Positions 22,423 through 32,796 of a stretch of 64,000 nt of DNA are shown here, piece by piece; within the stretch, counting starts at the first letter, position 1; each line of letters opens with the position of its first letter. Position numbers and translations under genes: made by a program. Source of the stretch: Symbiodinium natans (Eukaryota; Sar; Dinophyceae; Suessiales; Symbiodiniaceae); contig CAJNDS010002205.1 of assembly GCA_905221605.1 (NCBI GenBank), positions 276,639 to 340,638 of the forward strand, in the 5' to 3' direction. Below the pieces are notes generated by a model. It saw nothing but the letters and a program-made list of their open reading frames with translations. It made no database searches and had not been told where the DNA came from.

Positions 22423-23249
22423 GGTGGCAGGCCATACGGTTGCATCATAACTGAGCTTTAGGCATTGTCGCCAAATGCATCAATACTTTCCCGCAACTGC
22501 TGCCATGGGTTCCTTGGCTGTGAAGGCCACACGTCACGTGATGTAGGCCACGATTCCAAGACTCCAAAAGACCTATTTACTGTTGTCACTGATTGACACA
22601 GACACAAACCAGAGTCACATCTCCCCTGGCCATCTTTCTCAACCATGCCGGGCACATCCGTGCGCCACCCTAGCGCACTTCGACAACCAGATCACCAGGA
22701 CCCAGTAGTCTTAGTGACTCGTGACTAGCGAATATTTTCGGAGTCTGGACGACATGCCAAACACGAAGTCAAATCATGTGCAATCTTGCGAACATGGCGT
22801 GCAGACTGCGAATAGAATTGACCGGACTCAGCCCGCAGAGACAGGCAAAACGTTTGGCAGCGTCCAGCACCTGAAAGCCTGTAAGGCTGCTACATGCTGC
22901 TACTATGGTTTCCATCAGCAGTCTGCGTCCAGCCTGCTTCCAGCCTCAATCCTGCACCTGTTTGTCTGTTCAGCAGCTGACGTGCTTGTTCCGTTTGCTG
23001 AGGTGGCGTCTCGCAATTTTCACAAAACTCAGGCATGCTTGTCAAGGTGGGCCGATGCGATTTACAAAACGATCGAGAAACCGTGGACGCAGGCGAAGTG
23101 TCTGGAGTCTGTCTTATGTGCCGACGGCAACACACTGCACCCATTGCTTGGGTTTACCATATCGGGTTTCACGCAGGAGCCTCAGGCTTTCCGCACGCTT
23201 TTCTGGAAACTTTTGGAATTCCTTCTGCACCCAAGCAAAGAGCTCTCTA

Positions 23250-23450
23250 GCTTCTTCAGACGAAGCACGGGCTCCGGGCAGTGCCGCGGACCACCTGCGC
23301 CACTGCGGCCTCAAATGCCTGCAAATCCATGTCCTGGCATTGCAAAACCGATGGGCGGCCTGCTGCACTTGCTCCCTGAGATATAGCAAATGCAGCAGTC
23401 ATTCTACTTGAAACCACATCCTCATGCTGTTTCCGATGTTGAAAGCCTGC
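23250..23450 (-). CDS. Possible downstream exon near the methyltransferase
   Basis: A minus-strand island reads DVVSSRMTAAFAISQGASAA then RPSVLQCQDMDLQAFEAAVA and QVVRGTARS. It is open and protein-like, and lies downstream of the motif I exon on the same strand. I see no catalytic methyltransferase motif in it, so the link is only positional. Confidence 0.25.
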
Positions 23451-23912
23451 TGAAGGTGAACAAACATATGATGAAGGCGGTCCAAGAACTGATGCATTGC
23501 TATGCAACAAAACTAAACGGTTATCGGTTCCTTCTCGCCCACCTGCCTCACTCCTTGACAAACCTCCACAAGTCCAAGCCCGACAATTCTCACATGCACG
23601 CTCAAAAAGTGTCCTCTACATCTGCATGTTGAGCCGCAACAAAGGCCGCCAACGGAGAGAGGTCCTAAAGTGCCAACAGATTCCGGCTGCGGTGCGATGT
23701 GGCCACCCTTCTCCATACCTTTATCCATCCCTCTGGTTGTGGGCAACAGCCCAGATGGAGCCGAAGTGATGCCCTCATAAAAACAACAGCGGGCTACTGC
23801 AGCTGGGTAGCACAGCCAATTGCCGACCTTCCTGAAAGGCATGATTCCTTAGGCATGGTAGAGCCAGTACCGGATCCGAGCATGGTTTCACAGGCTGACC
23901 GACCCTATCAGC

Positions 23913-24167
23913 CTAAGGAGTTTCTTCCCACTTCCGCCGAAGGTCGATGAGGACAGTCCCGGACCCACAGAAGGGATCCAGCACAGAGCAACCTTCCGCC
24001 ACGAGGCCAAGCAACTCTCGAGCCGCCATCGCCTGCATTCCTGCAACGTACCTGTACCTCATGGCCCCACCACGCACCGCGACTAACGCAGCAGCAAGGC
24101 ATAGGGCGGCTGGGTCACAGTCCGTGTGTGAGCTGGTCTTCTCCTGGAGGTAGTAGAGGATAGCCAT
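23913..24167 (-). CDS. SAM-dependent methyltransferase exon (DPFCGSGT motif)
   Basis: Translation from the ATG at 24165-24167 gives MAILYYLQEKTSSHTDC, then an Ala-rich helix, then AMAARELLGLVAEGCSVLDP leading into FCGSGTVLIDLRRKWEE. The core V-L-D-P-F-C-G-S-G-T-V-L-I-D is the nucleotide-binding motif I of Rossmann-fold methyltransferases, in the form shared by THUMP/TRM11-like RNA methylases and amino DNA methylases. The catalytic (N/D)PPY-type motif is not in this exon and must lie on another, if the gene is intact. The frame ends just after the motif at ETP-stop, so a splice donor probably lies a little before. Substrate is uncertain. Confidence 0.5.
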   Translation of the reverse strand: MAILYYLQEKTSSHTDCDPAALCLAAALVAVRGGAMRYRYVAGMQAMAARELLGLVAEGCSVLDPFCGSGTVLIDLRRKWEETP

Positions 24168-24374
24168 GAAGCCATTGATTTTCCTTACTTAGGGGCATAT
24201 AAATCCAGCGCCAGAAGCTTCTGCAACCGTTCAATTTTGCAACGATTGGCTGCTACTAGTTGATACCGGCATTTGCATGCGCAGGCGGTGCACTTGTTCC
24301 GGCATTTGACTCTTGTCCATGGACACATGTTGGGTCGAAATCACGTGCCCTGTGTCCATGGATCTGCGGCCTCA

Positions 24375-24741
24375 TCATCTTTCAAAATTTCTTGACAATA
24401 TAGACCCATCGTGAACGGCTCGAAAGTCGACTTTGCTAGCACGTGGCGGAGGTCCAGAGTTATATGATGGCTCACATGTCACCTTTTGCAGCACGTGCAC
24501 GGAGTGCCCGTCAGGGTGATTCAAGGCGACTTTTGGTAAGAATGCACTAGGACGTCCGCTCCAGTGCCTCCAACGGCACAAGGGAACCACAGGGGGATAT
24601 AGCAACCTCCTCCGTTGGTATGCAGCAGTTAAGCTGAGCCCCACAGGTAGATATGCCAGAGCAAAGTCGTTTTTCAGCTACAAGAATATCCCAGTGCTGG
24701 CAGGTTAAGTTCTGCTCGTTGACTCCCTGCAGGGCAGGCAA
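24375..24741 (-). CDS. Possible exon pair, unidentified
   Basis: Two minus-strand frames overlap here and both look partly coding. One (24375-24560) reads AFLPKVALNHPDGHSVHVLQ and continues with EPSYNSGPPPRASKVDFRAV. The other (24547-24741) reads LPALQGVNEQNLTCQHWDIL then VAEKRLCSGISTCGAQLNCC. They may be consecutive exons with the junction near 24550. No family is recognised. Confidence 0.25.
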
Positions 24742-25594
24742 GGCACGAGCGCGCGCTCCAGGCAGGCTGTGACCTCGGCATCACTTGGCATGACAAGTGT
24801 GCGAACGCTGTTGCTCTAGCAATCAACACGGCTTCACGTCTTCTGACTGCAGCCTGTAGTCAGCCTTCTTCTAGAGCAGGGCTTGTGGCCGTGTACAAGA
24901 GACATCCAATTCTTTAGGCCCCATAAGTTTCTTGCGAAGGTCCCCACAACAACACCAACACGAGGGCTTGGGGCAGGCACAGGGCATGCAGGTCACGGGG
25001 AGAGGCCGGGCCGTGCAACACGTCGAACTGAGATCTTTGCTGGTTCATTGCCTCTTCTTTGATATTCTGTGCTTGTTCTGCTGCGACCAAAAAGCGGCAA
25101 ATCGGGACTTGACATGCTCACGCATGTATTTAGGACCCCTCGCGGCGCAAGCTACAGCGCTTTACATGCGTTTCTATGGCCACTGAGGCTGCCACCTCAA
25201 CTGGGCCAACAGAATGCAGTTGAAAACCCTCCGAGCCATCGGAGACGTGACTGCGCCTCAGGCGGAACGAAATAGATCACAGCCTGAAGGCGCTCACCTT
25301 GCTTTTACTACCATGAAATTAAAGCGGAGAGAGAAGCTTAAGAGGCGTCGCACACAGGAGGTCCCCACCCCTCCGGGCCTTGAGGAGCAAACCCAGGAGG
25401 GGATGCCTCCCGGAAATGCCAAATGCCCCGCCGGGGTTTGGCCCGGTGGCCTAGGGACTCGGCGTGTGGGGCCTGGAGCCCCAAAGCAAGGGCCCCGCAG
25501 AGCCAATGTGCGACCCCAGCCCAGGGCTGGAACACATGCTGCGAACTGCTCAGCAGTTCCTAGTTGCGTGTGCTGAATATTACAAGCGAGGTGC

Positions 25595-26314
25595 TCACAT
25601 CAATCTACATGGGAAAAGATTGAGGGAGGCCTTGGGGAAACAACTTACTGCAGATAGCAGTGGTTGTGAGCAAGGCTGGCAGAAGCCCAGCCACTTTTGT
25701 CGGCCTGGAAAGGAGTCGCCAGAAAGCGTTCCGATCACAGGGTCCAACACCAGGGTGGAGTTCATCACCTGCTCCCGAATCCAGTGATAGCGAAGCTTCA
25801 AATGTCGTGTTCTCCACGACCCTCCTTCTTCTCCACTCATCACCGAAATGGCAGAGGTGCTGTCGATTCGTATCACCAATCTTGTCGGGAAGATGTTGAG
25901 GTCATTCAGGGTCGTTTCCACCGCCTTGAGCATTTGTGCCCCTTCCGTTATTGCAATGACCTCCGACTCCGCTGAGGATAGGGTGATCATACTTTGCCTC
26001 CCCGATTTCCACGCCACAACCACCCCTCTCCACACCACAAGGTATCCGCTATGTGAGCGTGTGCCTTGCGGGCTGAAGCTGGCATCCGTGTACAGGACGA
26101 GGTCTCCCGGGTTCTCGACCACCTTGGGGTAGTGGATCTTCGCATCGATGGAGTCCTTGACGTAGTTCAACATTTTCTTTCCCAGCTCCACCGCTCGCCC
26201 AGGGTCCTTCGAGACCGTCGAAGACATCACCGCCATGGCATACGACAAATCGGGTCTGGACCTTTGCGAGGCCCATAGCAGCTCACCGCAACGTTGTTGA
26301 GCCTCTTTGAGCTT
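25595..26314 (-). mobile_element. Ty1/copia retrotransposon fragment (end of RT plus RNase H)
   Basis: The minus strand encodes the C-terminal part of a copia-type Pol. It starts at KLKEAQQRCGELLWASQRSR and PDLSYAM (the tail of the RVT_2 reverse transcriptase), then gives RNase H: DLVLYTDASFSP (catalytic D), SGYLVVWRGVVVAWKSGRQS, TLSSAESEVIAITEGAQ (catalytic E), IRIDSTSAI (catalytic D) and RTRHLKLRYHWIREQV. The usual H-V-P-G and A-D-x-L-T-K ending is missing or frameshifted after about 25790, so the copy is decayed. Similarity stops abruptly at about 26314, where the plus-strand LINE sequence begins. No LTR is identified. Confidence 0.88.
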
Positions 26315-26329
26315 CACGGGATGGCACCA

Positions 26330-26672
26330 GCAGACGGCGAACAAATGAAGCCATCGTGGGAGGTGAACCCTGATGGGGACCCTCTGGTTACCCAGGGCGC
26401 CCCCCCGCCACAATGCAATGATGAAGCCCAGAAGGTGATAGATTCCCTCTGCAGCCCAGATGACTTGGGTTCGGAGATGACATGGCAGGAGGTGGTCAGC
26501 CTCCTGGAAGATCAAGCGAGCCCCTTCCAGGCGAAGGAAGCCACCCTTTTAAGCTTCATCGAAGCCCAAGAGGAGGTGATGGCGGAGGACTCCCTGGCCT
26601 GGGGTTGGTGCAGGATGGTCCCTAGAGCAAGGAGAGGATGTCACCGGGAAAGCCATTCAACAAGCAAAGGAG
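26330..26672 (+). CDS. LINE leader segment, acidic, unknown function
   Basis: This is the open plus-strand segment before the endonuclease. It has MTWQEVVSLLEDQASPFQAK, then SFIEAQEEVMAEDSLAWG, and then switches frame near 26605-26630 to SLEQGEDVTGKAIQQAKEVI, which leads directly into the endonuclease frame. It is rich in Glu, Gln and Pro, like the first open frames of many LINEs, but no RNA-binding motif is visible. The frame change suggests a further small lesion. Confidence 0.45.
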
Positions 26673-27250
26673 GTGATAGCCTCTGAGCTCCCAAAGAAGG
26701 AAGAGTCCCTGACACCGGAACAGGTGCTGGGTCAGCAGGAACGAGAGGAAGACCCTACCCACGGCGAGGGCACCGACTCAGAAGAGCCCAGCCATGAGAA
26801 GGTTAAACCTTCCGCCTCGCCTGACCAGTATCTAAGTATCATGAGCGCCAATGTCACCAGTTTCAACAACGGGGCACTGGAGTGGGTGACCTCCTCCAAA
26901 GCCAAGGTGGTGTGTCTGCAGGAAACCCACCTCACACCGGAACTGCTGCATGGCAGGAGAGCCACACTGCAATCCCTAGGATGGGATCTCTATGCTGAGC
27001 CGGCCTCCTTGTCGGACAAGGGCACAAGGTTGGGGGGCACTGCTTGTGCCTTTCCCAAAAATAGCGGAGTGTGGCAAAAAGCCACCTACCAATGCAAAGG
27101 GGCAGGCTACACAGTCGTGGGTCTGAGACAAAGACGGTGGGACTACACGATTGTGTCCCTCTACCTGAGGGACACGGAAGGCCTAAACGGTCCCACGAAT
27201 GCAGAGGTGCTATCCTCTCTGGTGGCTTTCGTAAGAACCCTCCCGGATCC
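26673..27250 (+). pseudogene. LINE endonuclease domain (EEP family)
   Basis: After an acidic linker (EEDPTHGEGTDSEEPSHEKV) the domain begins YLSIMSANVTSFNNGALEW. Its EEP motifs are VVCLQETHLTPE with the metal-binding Glu, GTRLGGTACAF, and DYTIVSLYLRDTEG. The next motif, G-D-W-N-L-D-P, appears only in the +1 frame from about 27250, followed by CNHGAELDFGVVSR. The endonuclease is thus split by a one- or two-base lesion between LVAFVRTLPDP and GDWN. This domain would nick the genomic target for target-primed reverse transcription. Confidence 0.85.
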
Positions 27251-28730
27251 TGGGAGATTGGAACCTGGACCCGACCGAAGTTCAGGACACAGCACTGATG
27301 AGGGGGCGGATGGTAGCCACTGGAGAGGCTACATGCAACCATGGGGCGGAACTGGACTTTGGGGTTGTGAGTAGGAGCCTGGAAGCCCTGGTGGATCTGT
27401 CGGTGACCTGGGCAGTCCCGTGGAAACCACATGCAGCCTTGCACCTCAAAGTCAAGGACGGTGCCAGCGAATGGGAGTCCTGGAAGCTTCCCCAGTTCCC
27501 GAAACTCACAGCAGACCTCAAAAACCAAGAATGGCGAGAGGTCCAACCCTCCCATTTCGCCATAATGGACAGGACCTGTGCCCAAGAGGATCAGAGCACC
27601 TGGCAACTGGCGACCTGGGCGGCCAGCCTGGAGCACTGCCACGAAGCACCGAGAACTGGCAGAGGTTGGTGTGTGCAGGCCCAATGGGGACCCTTAGTCT
27701 TGCAGCGCCCTTCCACTGCCCCCAAAGGCTCTGAAGTGGGCTGGTGGGCACGAATGGCCAGAATCCTGGAGGAAGTGCCCGCCTCCCAGCAGCACCTACC
27801 GGACCTAGGCACCCTCCAAACCTGTCAAGACATTGCTGAAGGAACTGCCTTCCTCACAGAACTGTACAAGCAATGTTCAGCAACAGAACCACAGTGGCGG
27901 TCTTTGAGTGTCGCTGCCAGGCACAAGGAGGCGGCCCTCCAGATGCAGAGAGCCAAGGAGCAGCAGGCCCAATACAAGGACTGGCTACAAACGGGATTGG
28001 CGAAAGAAATAAGACCTGTCTATACTTCTCTCAAGAAGAGTGAGAGAGTCCTAGATCGGCCCTTCCAAAACCTCCCAGGCGAAGAACGCCCAGGGGCCAG
28101 GAGGAAGCAGTGGGTCGCAATTTGGGGAGAGGTAGAATGCTCCCCCCCGATAGGCCAGACCCTGCTGGATGCAGCCAAAGCCTCCCCGCTGTTCAAAATA
28201 ACAGCAGAGGTGCTCGAGGCCATCCTCAAGAATGTCACCGACAAGGCAGGAGGTCTTGATGGGCTCACCTATGCTGCCCTCAAAAACCTACCTGGGCCGG
28301 CCTATGAGCAGCTCACCCAAGTCCTGAACTTGGCTGAAACCACAGGCGTGGCGCCACAGCACTGGCAGGCGCACCATGCGGCACTCCTGCCCAAAAATGC
28401 TGACATAGAAAGGCCCATAACCCTCACATCCATCACCTACCGGCTTTGGTGTTTCTGCAGAGCACAGGTCGTCAAGAAATGGATGCGAGAAACTGCAGAG
28501 AGGTTCCCATGGGATAAAGCCTCCCCGGGTAACACTTGTCTAGAAACAGGCATGCAGAGGCTCCTGAGAGGAGAGGTTAGCCGAGCAGCCAACAAACATG
28601 CCTGTGCGGTCCTGTTGGACCTGCAGACTTTCTATGACAGTGTTAATTGGACCAAATTGGAGGAGCGGATAGTGGCGACCGGCTTCCCGCCAGCTATAGC
28701 CCTCCTGGTCATGCAAGCCTACCGGGAACG
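27250..28730 (+). pseudogene. LINE end of endonuclease plus N-terminal reverse transcriptase
   Basis: This frame carries GDWNLDPTEVQDTALM and ELDFGVVSRSLEALVDL (end of the endonuclease). A 300-residue connector follows, rich in Trp, Gln and Ala. The RT begins with KAGGLDGLTYAALKNLP and ITLTSITYRLWCFCRAQVVK. Motif A is CAVLLDLQTFYDSV with its catalytic Asp. The frame is lost just after LLVMQAY near 28725, where it turns into an Arg/Gly/Ser-rich out-of-frame tail ending at 28815. Confidence 0.85.
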
Positions 28731-29546
28731 AGATATCTCGTGGCAGAGGATCTCCTTTCGGAGGGGATCCTCCCTGCGAGGGGCATCCTCGCGGGGTGCC
28801 CTTTCGCAACAATGATGGCAAGGGTTTACCTCCAGCCGATAATGCACGAAGCCGCTCAGCTCCGCAGTATCACCGCCTTGGACACCTGGGTAGACGACAT
28901 CGGAGCGGATTTCGAAGCACGATATCCTGAGCAGGCAGCTTTTGCGGTTTATGAAGGTTACAAAACCCTTCGCCGGCTTCTGGAAGGTAGCGACCTCCGT
29001 CTGTCCCTTAAGAAAACAGGCTTCCTGTGCACCACTGCAGAAGCCAGAAGGGAGCTACAGAAGCTGCGCAAAGATGGAGACCCGGCTATTTGTGATAGCA
29101 TGAAGGATTTAGGCCTAGACTGTGCCCTGGGTCGGGTCCGAAGGGTCAATGTGCAAAGAGCCCGAAGGCACAAAGCGGGCCAACGACAGAAGAAGTTGAA
29201 ACAACTGAGAGTCCCGAGTGTGCTGGCCAAGGTCCGCCTCTTCAGAGGAGGGGTTGCCTCCGTCCTTACTTGGGGCCACCAAGCCCAGGGAATGCCACCC
29301 ACCCCGAAACAGAAGCTCCGGACTGCCTTGGCTGAGCAGTGTGGCAGACAGAAAATGGGCAACCTAGAGGTGGCTCTGTCCTCTGTAGGAGACAGGTACC
29401 AGGATCCGGGTAGCACCATGATGGTCCAGCAAGTTGAAGCCTGGTTCCAGCTCAAGAAGAGGTGGGCCGGCAAGGAAGATCTGCTGGAAAGAACCTGGGG
29501 CCTCACAGTCCAAAAGCTGGAAGAAGCCCGGTGGCAACTGGTTTAG
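28725..29546 (+). pseudogene. LINE C-terminal reverse transcriptase with WVDD active site
   Basis: The frame resumes with TRYLVAEDLLSEGILPARGI and LAGCPFATMMARVYL (motif B region). Motif C is LDTWVDDIGADFEARYP: the catalytic double Asp is intact, but the residue before V is Trp where most LINEs have Tyr or Phe. The thumb region contains LRLSLKKTGFLCTTAEAR and VQRARRHKAGQRQKKLKQLR. The frame stops with TAG at 29544-29546, but the same frame continues without break into the RNase H segment, so this stop is a nonsense change rather than a natural end. Confidence 0.85.
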
Positions 29547-31244
29547 GGGTCTCTGGCAGCCACAGTTGCATACCTGCTTGACCTGGGTTGGCAGCCTAGA
29601 GACAGTGATGAGTGGCTGGACACCCAGGGCACCAGGCACACCATGCACACCCCACAGCAGGAGTGTCGTGTCCTCGACCTCCTCCAGCAAACTTATCAGG
29701 AAGATGTAGACCGCCGCATCGCCACCGGCCTCGCTGCCCCTGAGCTAAAGGAGGGAATTGACTGGACGGTAGGGAGGAAACTGTTGGGGGGTTTTAAGAA
29801 AGAAGGGCGAACCACGAAAGCAGCTGCCCTGAGGTGTGTTTGGCAGGGTGCCCTGGTGTGCAGCCAAAACTCTGCTGTCAAGGTGTGCCCCCGGTGCCAC
29901 CAGGAAGCGGACTGGGAGCATGTGCTCTTGGATTGTGCTTGGTGGGAAGCCCAGAACTGGGAGTCGCCAACATGCTTCCAAGAAGGCAGGGCCCAAGGCC
30001 CGAGATCGCTGTGGACCAGGGGCCTCCCGCCCAAACCTGAATGGCAGGTACAACCTCCTCAGGAAGACAATCCCATCTTTTTGGGAAAATGGGCTGACAA
30101 AGAGCCCCTCAGCGACCCGGAGCTTGTTTATGGCACAGATGCTAGTGGTGGCCCCTTCACGGCGGACCCGAGACTCCGGCAGGTAGCATACGCAGTGGAA
30201 GCCTGCAAGAAACAGGGCCAGGAATACGTCCAGGTCGGAGCAATCGTCGGCCAAGTCCCTGGACCACAGACGGTTTTTCGGGGGGAGATGTATGCAGTTT
30301 TGCAACTGGCCCGTTATACCGAAGGCCCTATTGACACGACACTGGATTGCCTTGGTGTCCCGAAACGAGTCCGCAGCCCAAAGCCGGGCAAGACCCACGG
30401 TGACATCTGGTGGGAGCTGCAAGCCACAGATGTCAACCGCCTCAAAATGAAATGGGTTCCGTCCCATGTTTCAGAGGAGGAGTTCCTCCGGAAGGTGGGT
30501 GCGGAAAACTCGTGGCGACAGCAGGTCAATGACCTGGCGGATAAGCTGTGTGGGGAAAAAGCGGCCGAGCTGGCCCACCCTGATACCCGGGCAGCCAGTC
30601 AGTACCAGGACCATTGCAGCAAAAAGGCTCAAGAGTTCCTGGCGAGCAGGGCTGAAAAGATCCTCACCGCCGTGAATCAGCACCCAGTGTACAAGCTCTT
30701 CCTGCAGGAAAAGCAGGCCCGCAAGAACCACGAGGCCACTGCCAGGCCCTGCAAAAAGCGTATTGGAGCCAACATAGGTCGCGGCCACACCACTACCCAG
30801 CAGGAATGGTTCCAGGAGCTGGTCCGGACCAAATCCGTACATGCCTGGGAGTGGGAAGGTCACAACCTCCGGCGTGCTCAGTGCCAGCTAAAACTTTTGC
30901 ACACCAAAAACCGCAAGACCTTGGAGGCACTGGCAGCACACCAATGTGCGCAGCAAGGGAGGGTTGCGCTTGAAGGGGTTCATGTCACGCATGTTTTGAA
31001 GCTTTTGGGAACTAGGCAACTTTGGGTGTGTGAGGGTTGTGGTGGCCAGCTGTCCCTAAAAACCCAAACGGTTTCGCAAAAACTTGCTGCTGCTTGTAGT
31101 TTCAAAAAGGACCCCCGGTGTAAATCGCAATTCAAGCCCGAAACAACAAATTCCATCCGCAGCCTTTTTCAGCCAGCACAGGATACCAAGCCAGTAGAAG
31201 GGGCCCCCCCTGTGCGCAATGGCGGAAGTGAACGTGAAGAGTGA
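29547..31244 (+). CDS. LINE zinc knuckle and RNase H region
   Basis: Directly in frame after the TAG comes GSLAATVAYLLDLGWQPRD, then a helical stretch and the zinc-knuckle-like CPRCHQEADWEHVLLDC (C-x2-C-x6-H-x4-C). RNase H follows with PELVYGTDASGG (first Asp), FRGEMYAVLQLARYTEG (Glu), TLDCLGV (second Asp), MKWVPSHVSEEEFLRKVG (His loop) and VNDLADKLCGEK (last Asp). All four acidic residues appear to be present. A long basic tail and a possible second Cys cluster (WVCEGCGGQ) end at 31244. RNase H would remove the RNA template after cDNA synthesis. Confidence 0.88.
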   Translation, partial: GSLAATVAYLLDLGWQPRDSDEWLDTQGTRHTMHTPQQECRVLDLLQQTYQEDVDRRIATGLAAPELKEGIDWTVGRKLLGGFKKEGRTTKAAALRCVWQGALVCSQNSAVKVCPRCHQEADWEHVLLDCAWWEAQNWESPTCFQEGRAQGPRSLWTRGLPPKPEWQVQPPQEDNPIFLGKWADKEPLSDPELVYGTDASGGPFTADPRLRQVAYAVEACKKQGQEYVQVGAIVGQVPGPQTVFRGEMYAVLQLARYTEGPIDTTLDCLGVPKRVRSPKPGKTHGDIWWELQATDVNRLKMKWVPSHVSEEEFLRKVGAENSWRQQVNDLADKLCGEKAAELAHPDTRAASQYQDHCSKKAQEFLASRAEKILTAVNQHPVYKLFLQEKQARKNHEATARPCKKRIGANIGRGHTTTQQEWFQELVRTKSVHAWEWEGHNLRRAQCQLKLLHTKNRKTLEALAAHQCAQQGRVALEGVHVTHVLKLLGTRQLWVCEGCGGQLSLKTQTVSQKLAAACSFKKDPRCKSQFKPETTNSIRSLFQPAQDTKPVEGAPPVRNGGSEREE

Positions 31245-32240
31245 AGGAGAGAAGCCGGAGGGTGGGGCCTCCCCAGAGCAAGCGGCTCTGAACCACCCCA
31301 CCGGCGCCGACACTCAGGAGGGGCTTCCCTCCCAAGCCAGTGCCTCCTCAAATGCGGCCCCTGCCGAGGCGAAGGAGGAAAACAACCAGGAGCCACCAAC
31401 CGCAGCACCGGAAGGGGAGGGGCAGCCTCCGGAGGATAAGGCTTGGGAGAGTCGAAAGAGGGAGGTTCCTCCTCCGAACAGGCAGCCCAGGAAAAGCCCA
31501 AGGCAAGGGAGAATTCCTGCTGGAGCGCAGGACCCCGGCGCAGAGGTACGTAGATGACTACACCCTGCACACCCAAAGCAACAGGCCGGGCAAGACGGCC
31601 AGCAAAGGTTTCATCCAGGCCATTGCCAGCCAATCGTGCTGGTAAACCTGGTTGGGGACACGAAGAATGGGAGGGATGGCAGCAATGGGGGGACGAGCAT
31701 TGGTCCGGAGGGTGGTCCTCCAGCTGCGGAGCCTCCCGAGACTGGACCAGGCCCAGAGCTCAGGAGGTGATACCTCCGAAGCCAGTGCAGAGCCTGCCCC
31801 CGTGGAGGAGCAGGACCAGGAGCCCCCGGCAGACCTCAACACCGAGCAAGCAGCCGCGCTCGAGGCAATGGCCTGGCCAATCAGCTCTCTGGTGCCCCAG
31901 TTGGCCACATCCAAACTTGTCAACCGGTGGTACTTGGCCATTCCCAGGTACCCCCAGTTATGCTCCCCTTGGTCGCGGGGATGGAGGTACCCCTCCGGAA
32001 GGCGAAGTCCACACCAGAAGCACATCTGGAGGAATGCACATCTGGAGGAATGAACCGTCCGGTGTCGGGCGAATGGGGGCCACCATCCGCTCGACTGCAA
32101 AGGCCCGCAGGTCCTGGGCTGGGAGCCCAGGGACCTCGACCTGGAGGGTGAACCTCCGGCAGACCTGGGGCCAGGAATCGAAAGCCAGCGCAAAAAGTTC
32201 CCACTCAAAGTGGTTGGGAATCTTGGAGGCCTACCTTTAG
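31219..32240 (+). other. Retroelement 3' Pro/Glu-rich open segments
   Basis: Overlapping the RNase H stop by 26 bases, a frame starts MAEVNVKSEGEKPEGGASPE and runs as a disordered Pro/Glu/Ala-rich protein to 31557. Other frames then take over: AQRYVDDYTLHTQSN to about 31640, and a Trp/Gly-rich GWGHEEWEGWQQWGDEHW segment. This may be a second small reading frame of the element or the start of another truncated copy. A perfect 16-base tandem duplication (CACATCTGGAGGAATG) lies at 32021-32052. Confidence 0.5.
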
Positions 32241-32258
32241 GACCCAGCGGGGTTCCTG

Positions 32259-32283
32259 CTCGAGGGTATACACCACCCTCGAG
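32259..32283. repeat. Short perfect inverted repeat near the LINE 3' end
   Basis: CTCGAGGGT at 32259-32267 is the exact reverse complement of ACCCTCGAG at 32275-32283, with a 7-base loop. It lies just past the last retroelement open frame. It could form an RNA hairpin in the element's 3' UTR, which is inference. Confidence 0.6.
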
Positions 32284-32796
32284 CCACCTCGAGCAAGGAT
32301 GGTCACTGACCTCCTCACAGGCTCAGAAAACGCACGAAAACGCTACATCTCCCGAGCTCGCCTTTTTCCAGGGTCTGAGGCATGAGCCACTGCAAGTCCT
32401 GGAGCTGCGGCCAAAGAGCCAGCACCTGTGGCCAGCACATGCTTCTCCCAAAGCCCCTACAAAAATTTAAACTGTGACAAACTATGCCAAGAGCGGAGAT
32501 TCTGCAGGAATCGCGCGCTGGTTCGGCTGCTCTATAGGCAAAGAAGAGTCTAACATGTGCGGCAAGACCGATTAATTTTCGGGGGGTGTGCGAATGTGTG
32601 CAACGTACCTGAATCTGCCTTAAACCTGGAAGAGCAATTCAATCGGGATCACCGCGATTCATGCGCCACAGAACTCACAAACGGCCAGCCTGGCGCCACT
32701 GCCCACGGCGCTCACACGCACCCAGAACAGCACTGCAGCCAACAGCGTCGGCCTCCGAGACATCATCCTAAAGGCAAAGTGCACATGAGCAAGCTG

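Larger units (their letters stand above)
26315..32240 (+). mobile_element. LINE-type non-LTR retrotransposon, damaged
   Basis: On the plus strand, in order, are an acidic leader frame, an endonuclease/exonuclease/phosphatase domain, a reverse transcriptase, a Cys/His zinc knuckle, RNase H, and a Pro/Glu-rich tail region. The Pol coding sequence runs through three lesions that I can place: a frameshift near 27245-27255 (end of endonuclease), a frameshift near 28720-28735 (inside the RT) and an in-frame TAG at 29544-29546. The copy is therefore probably inactive. The left border abuts the copia fragment at about 26315. The right border is uncertain, about 32.24 kb. No poly(A) tail or target duplication was confirmed. 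Confidence 0.88.
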
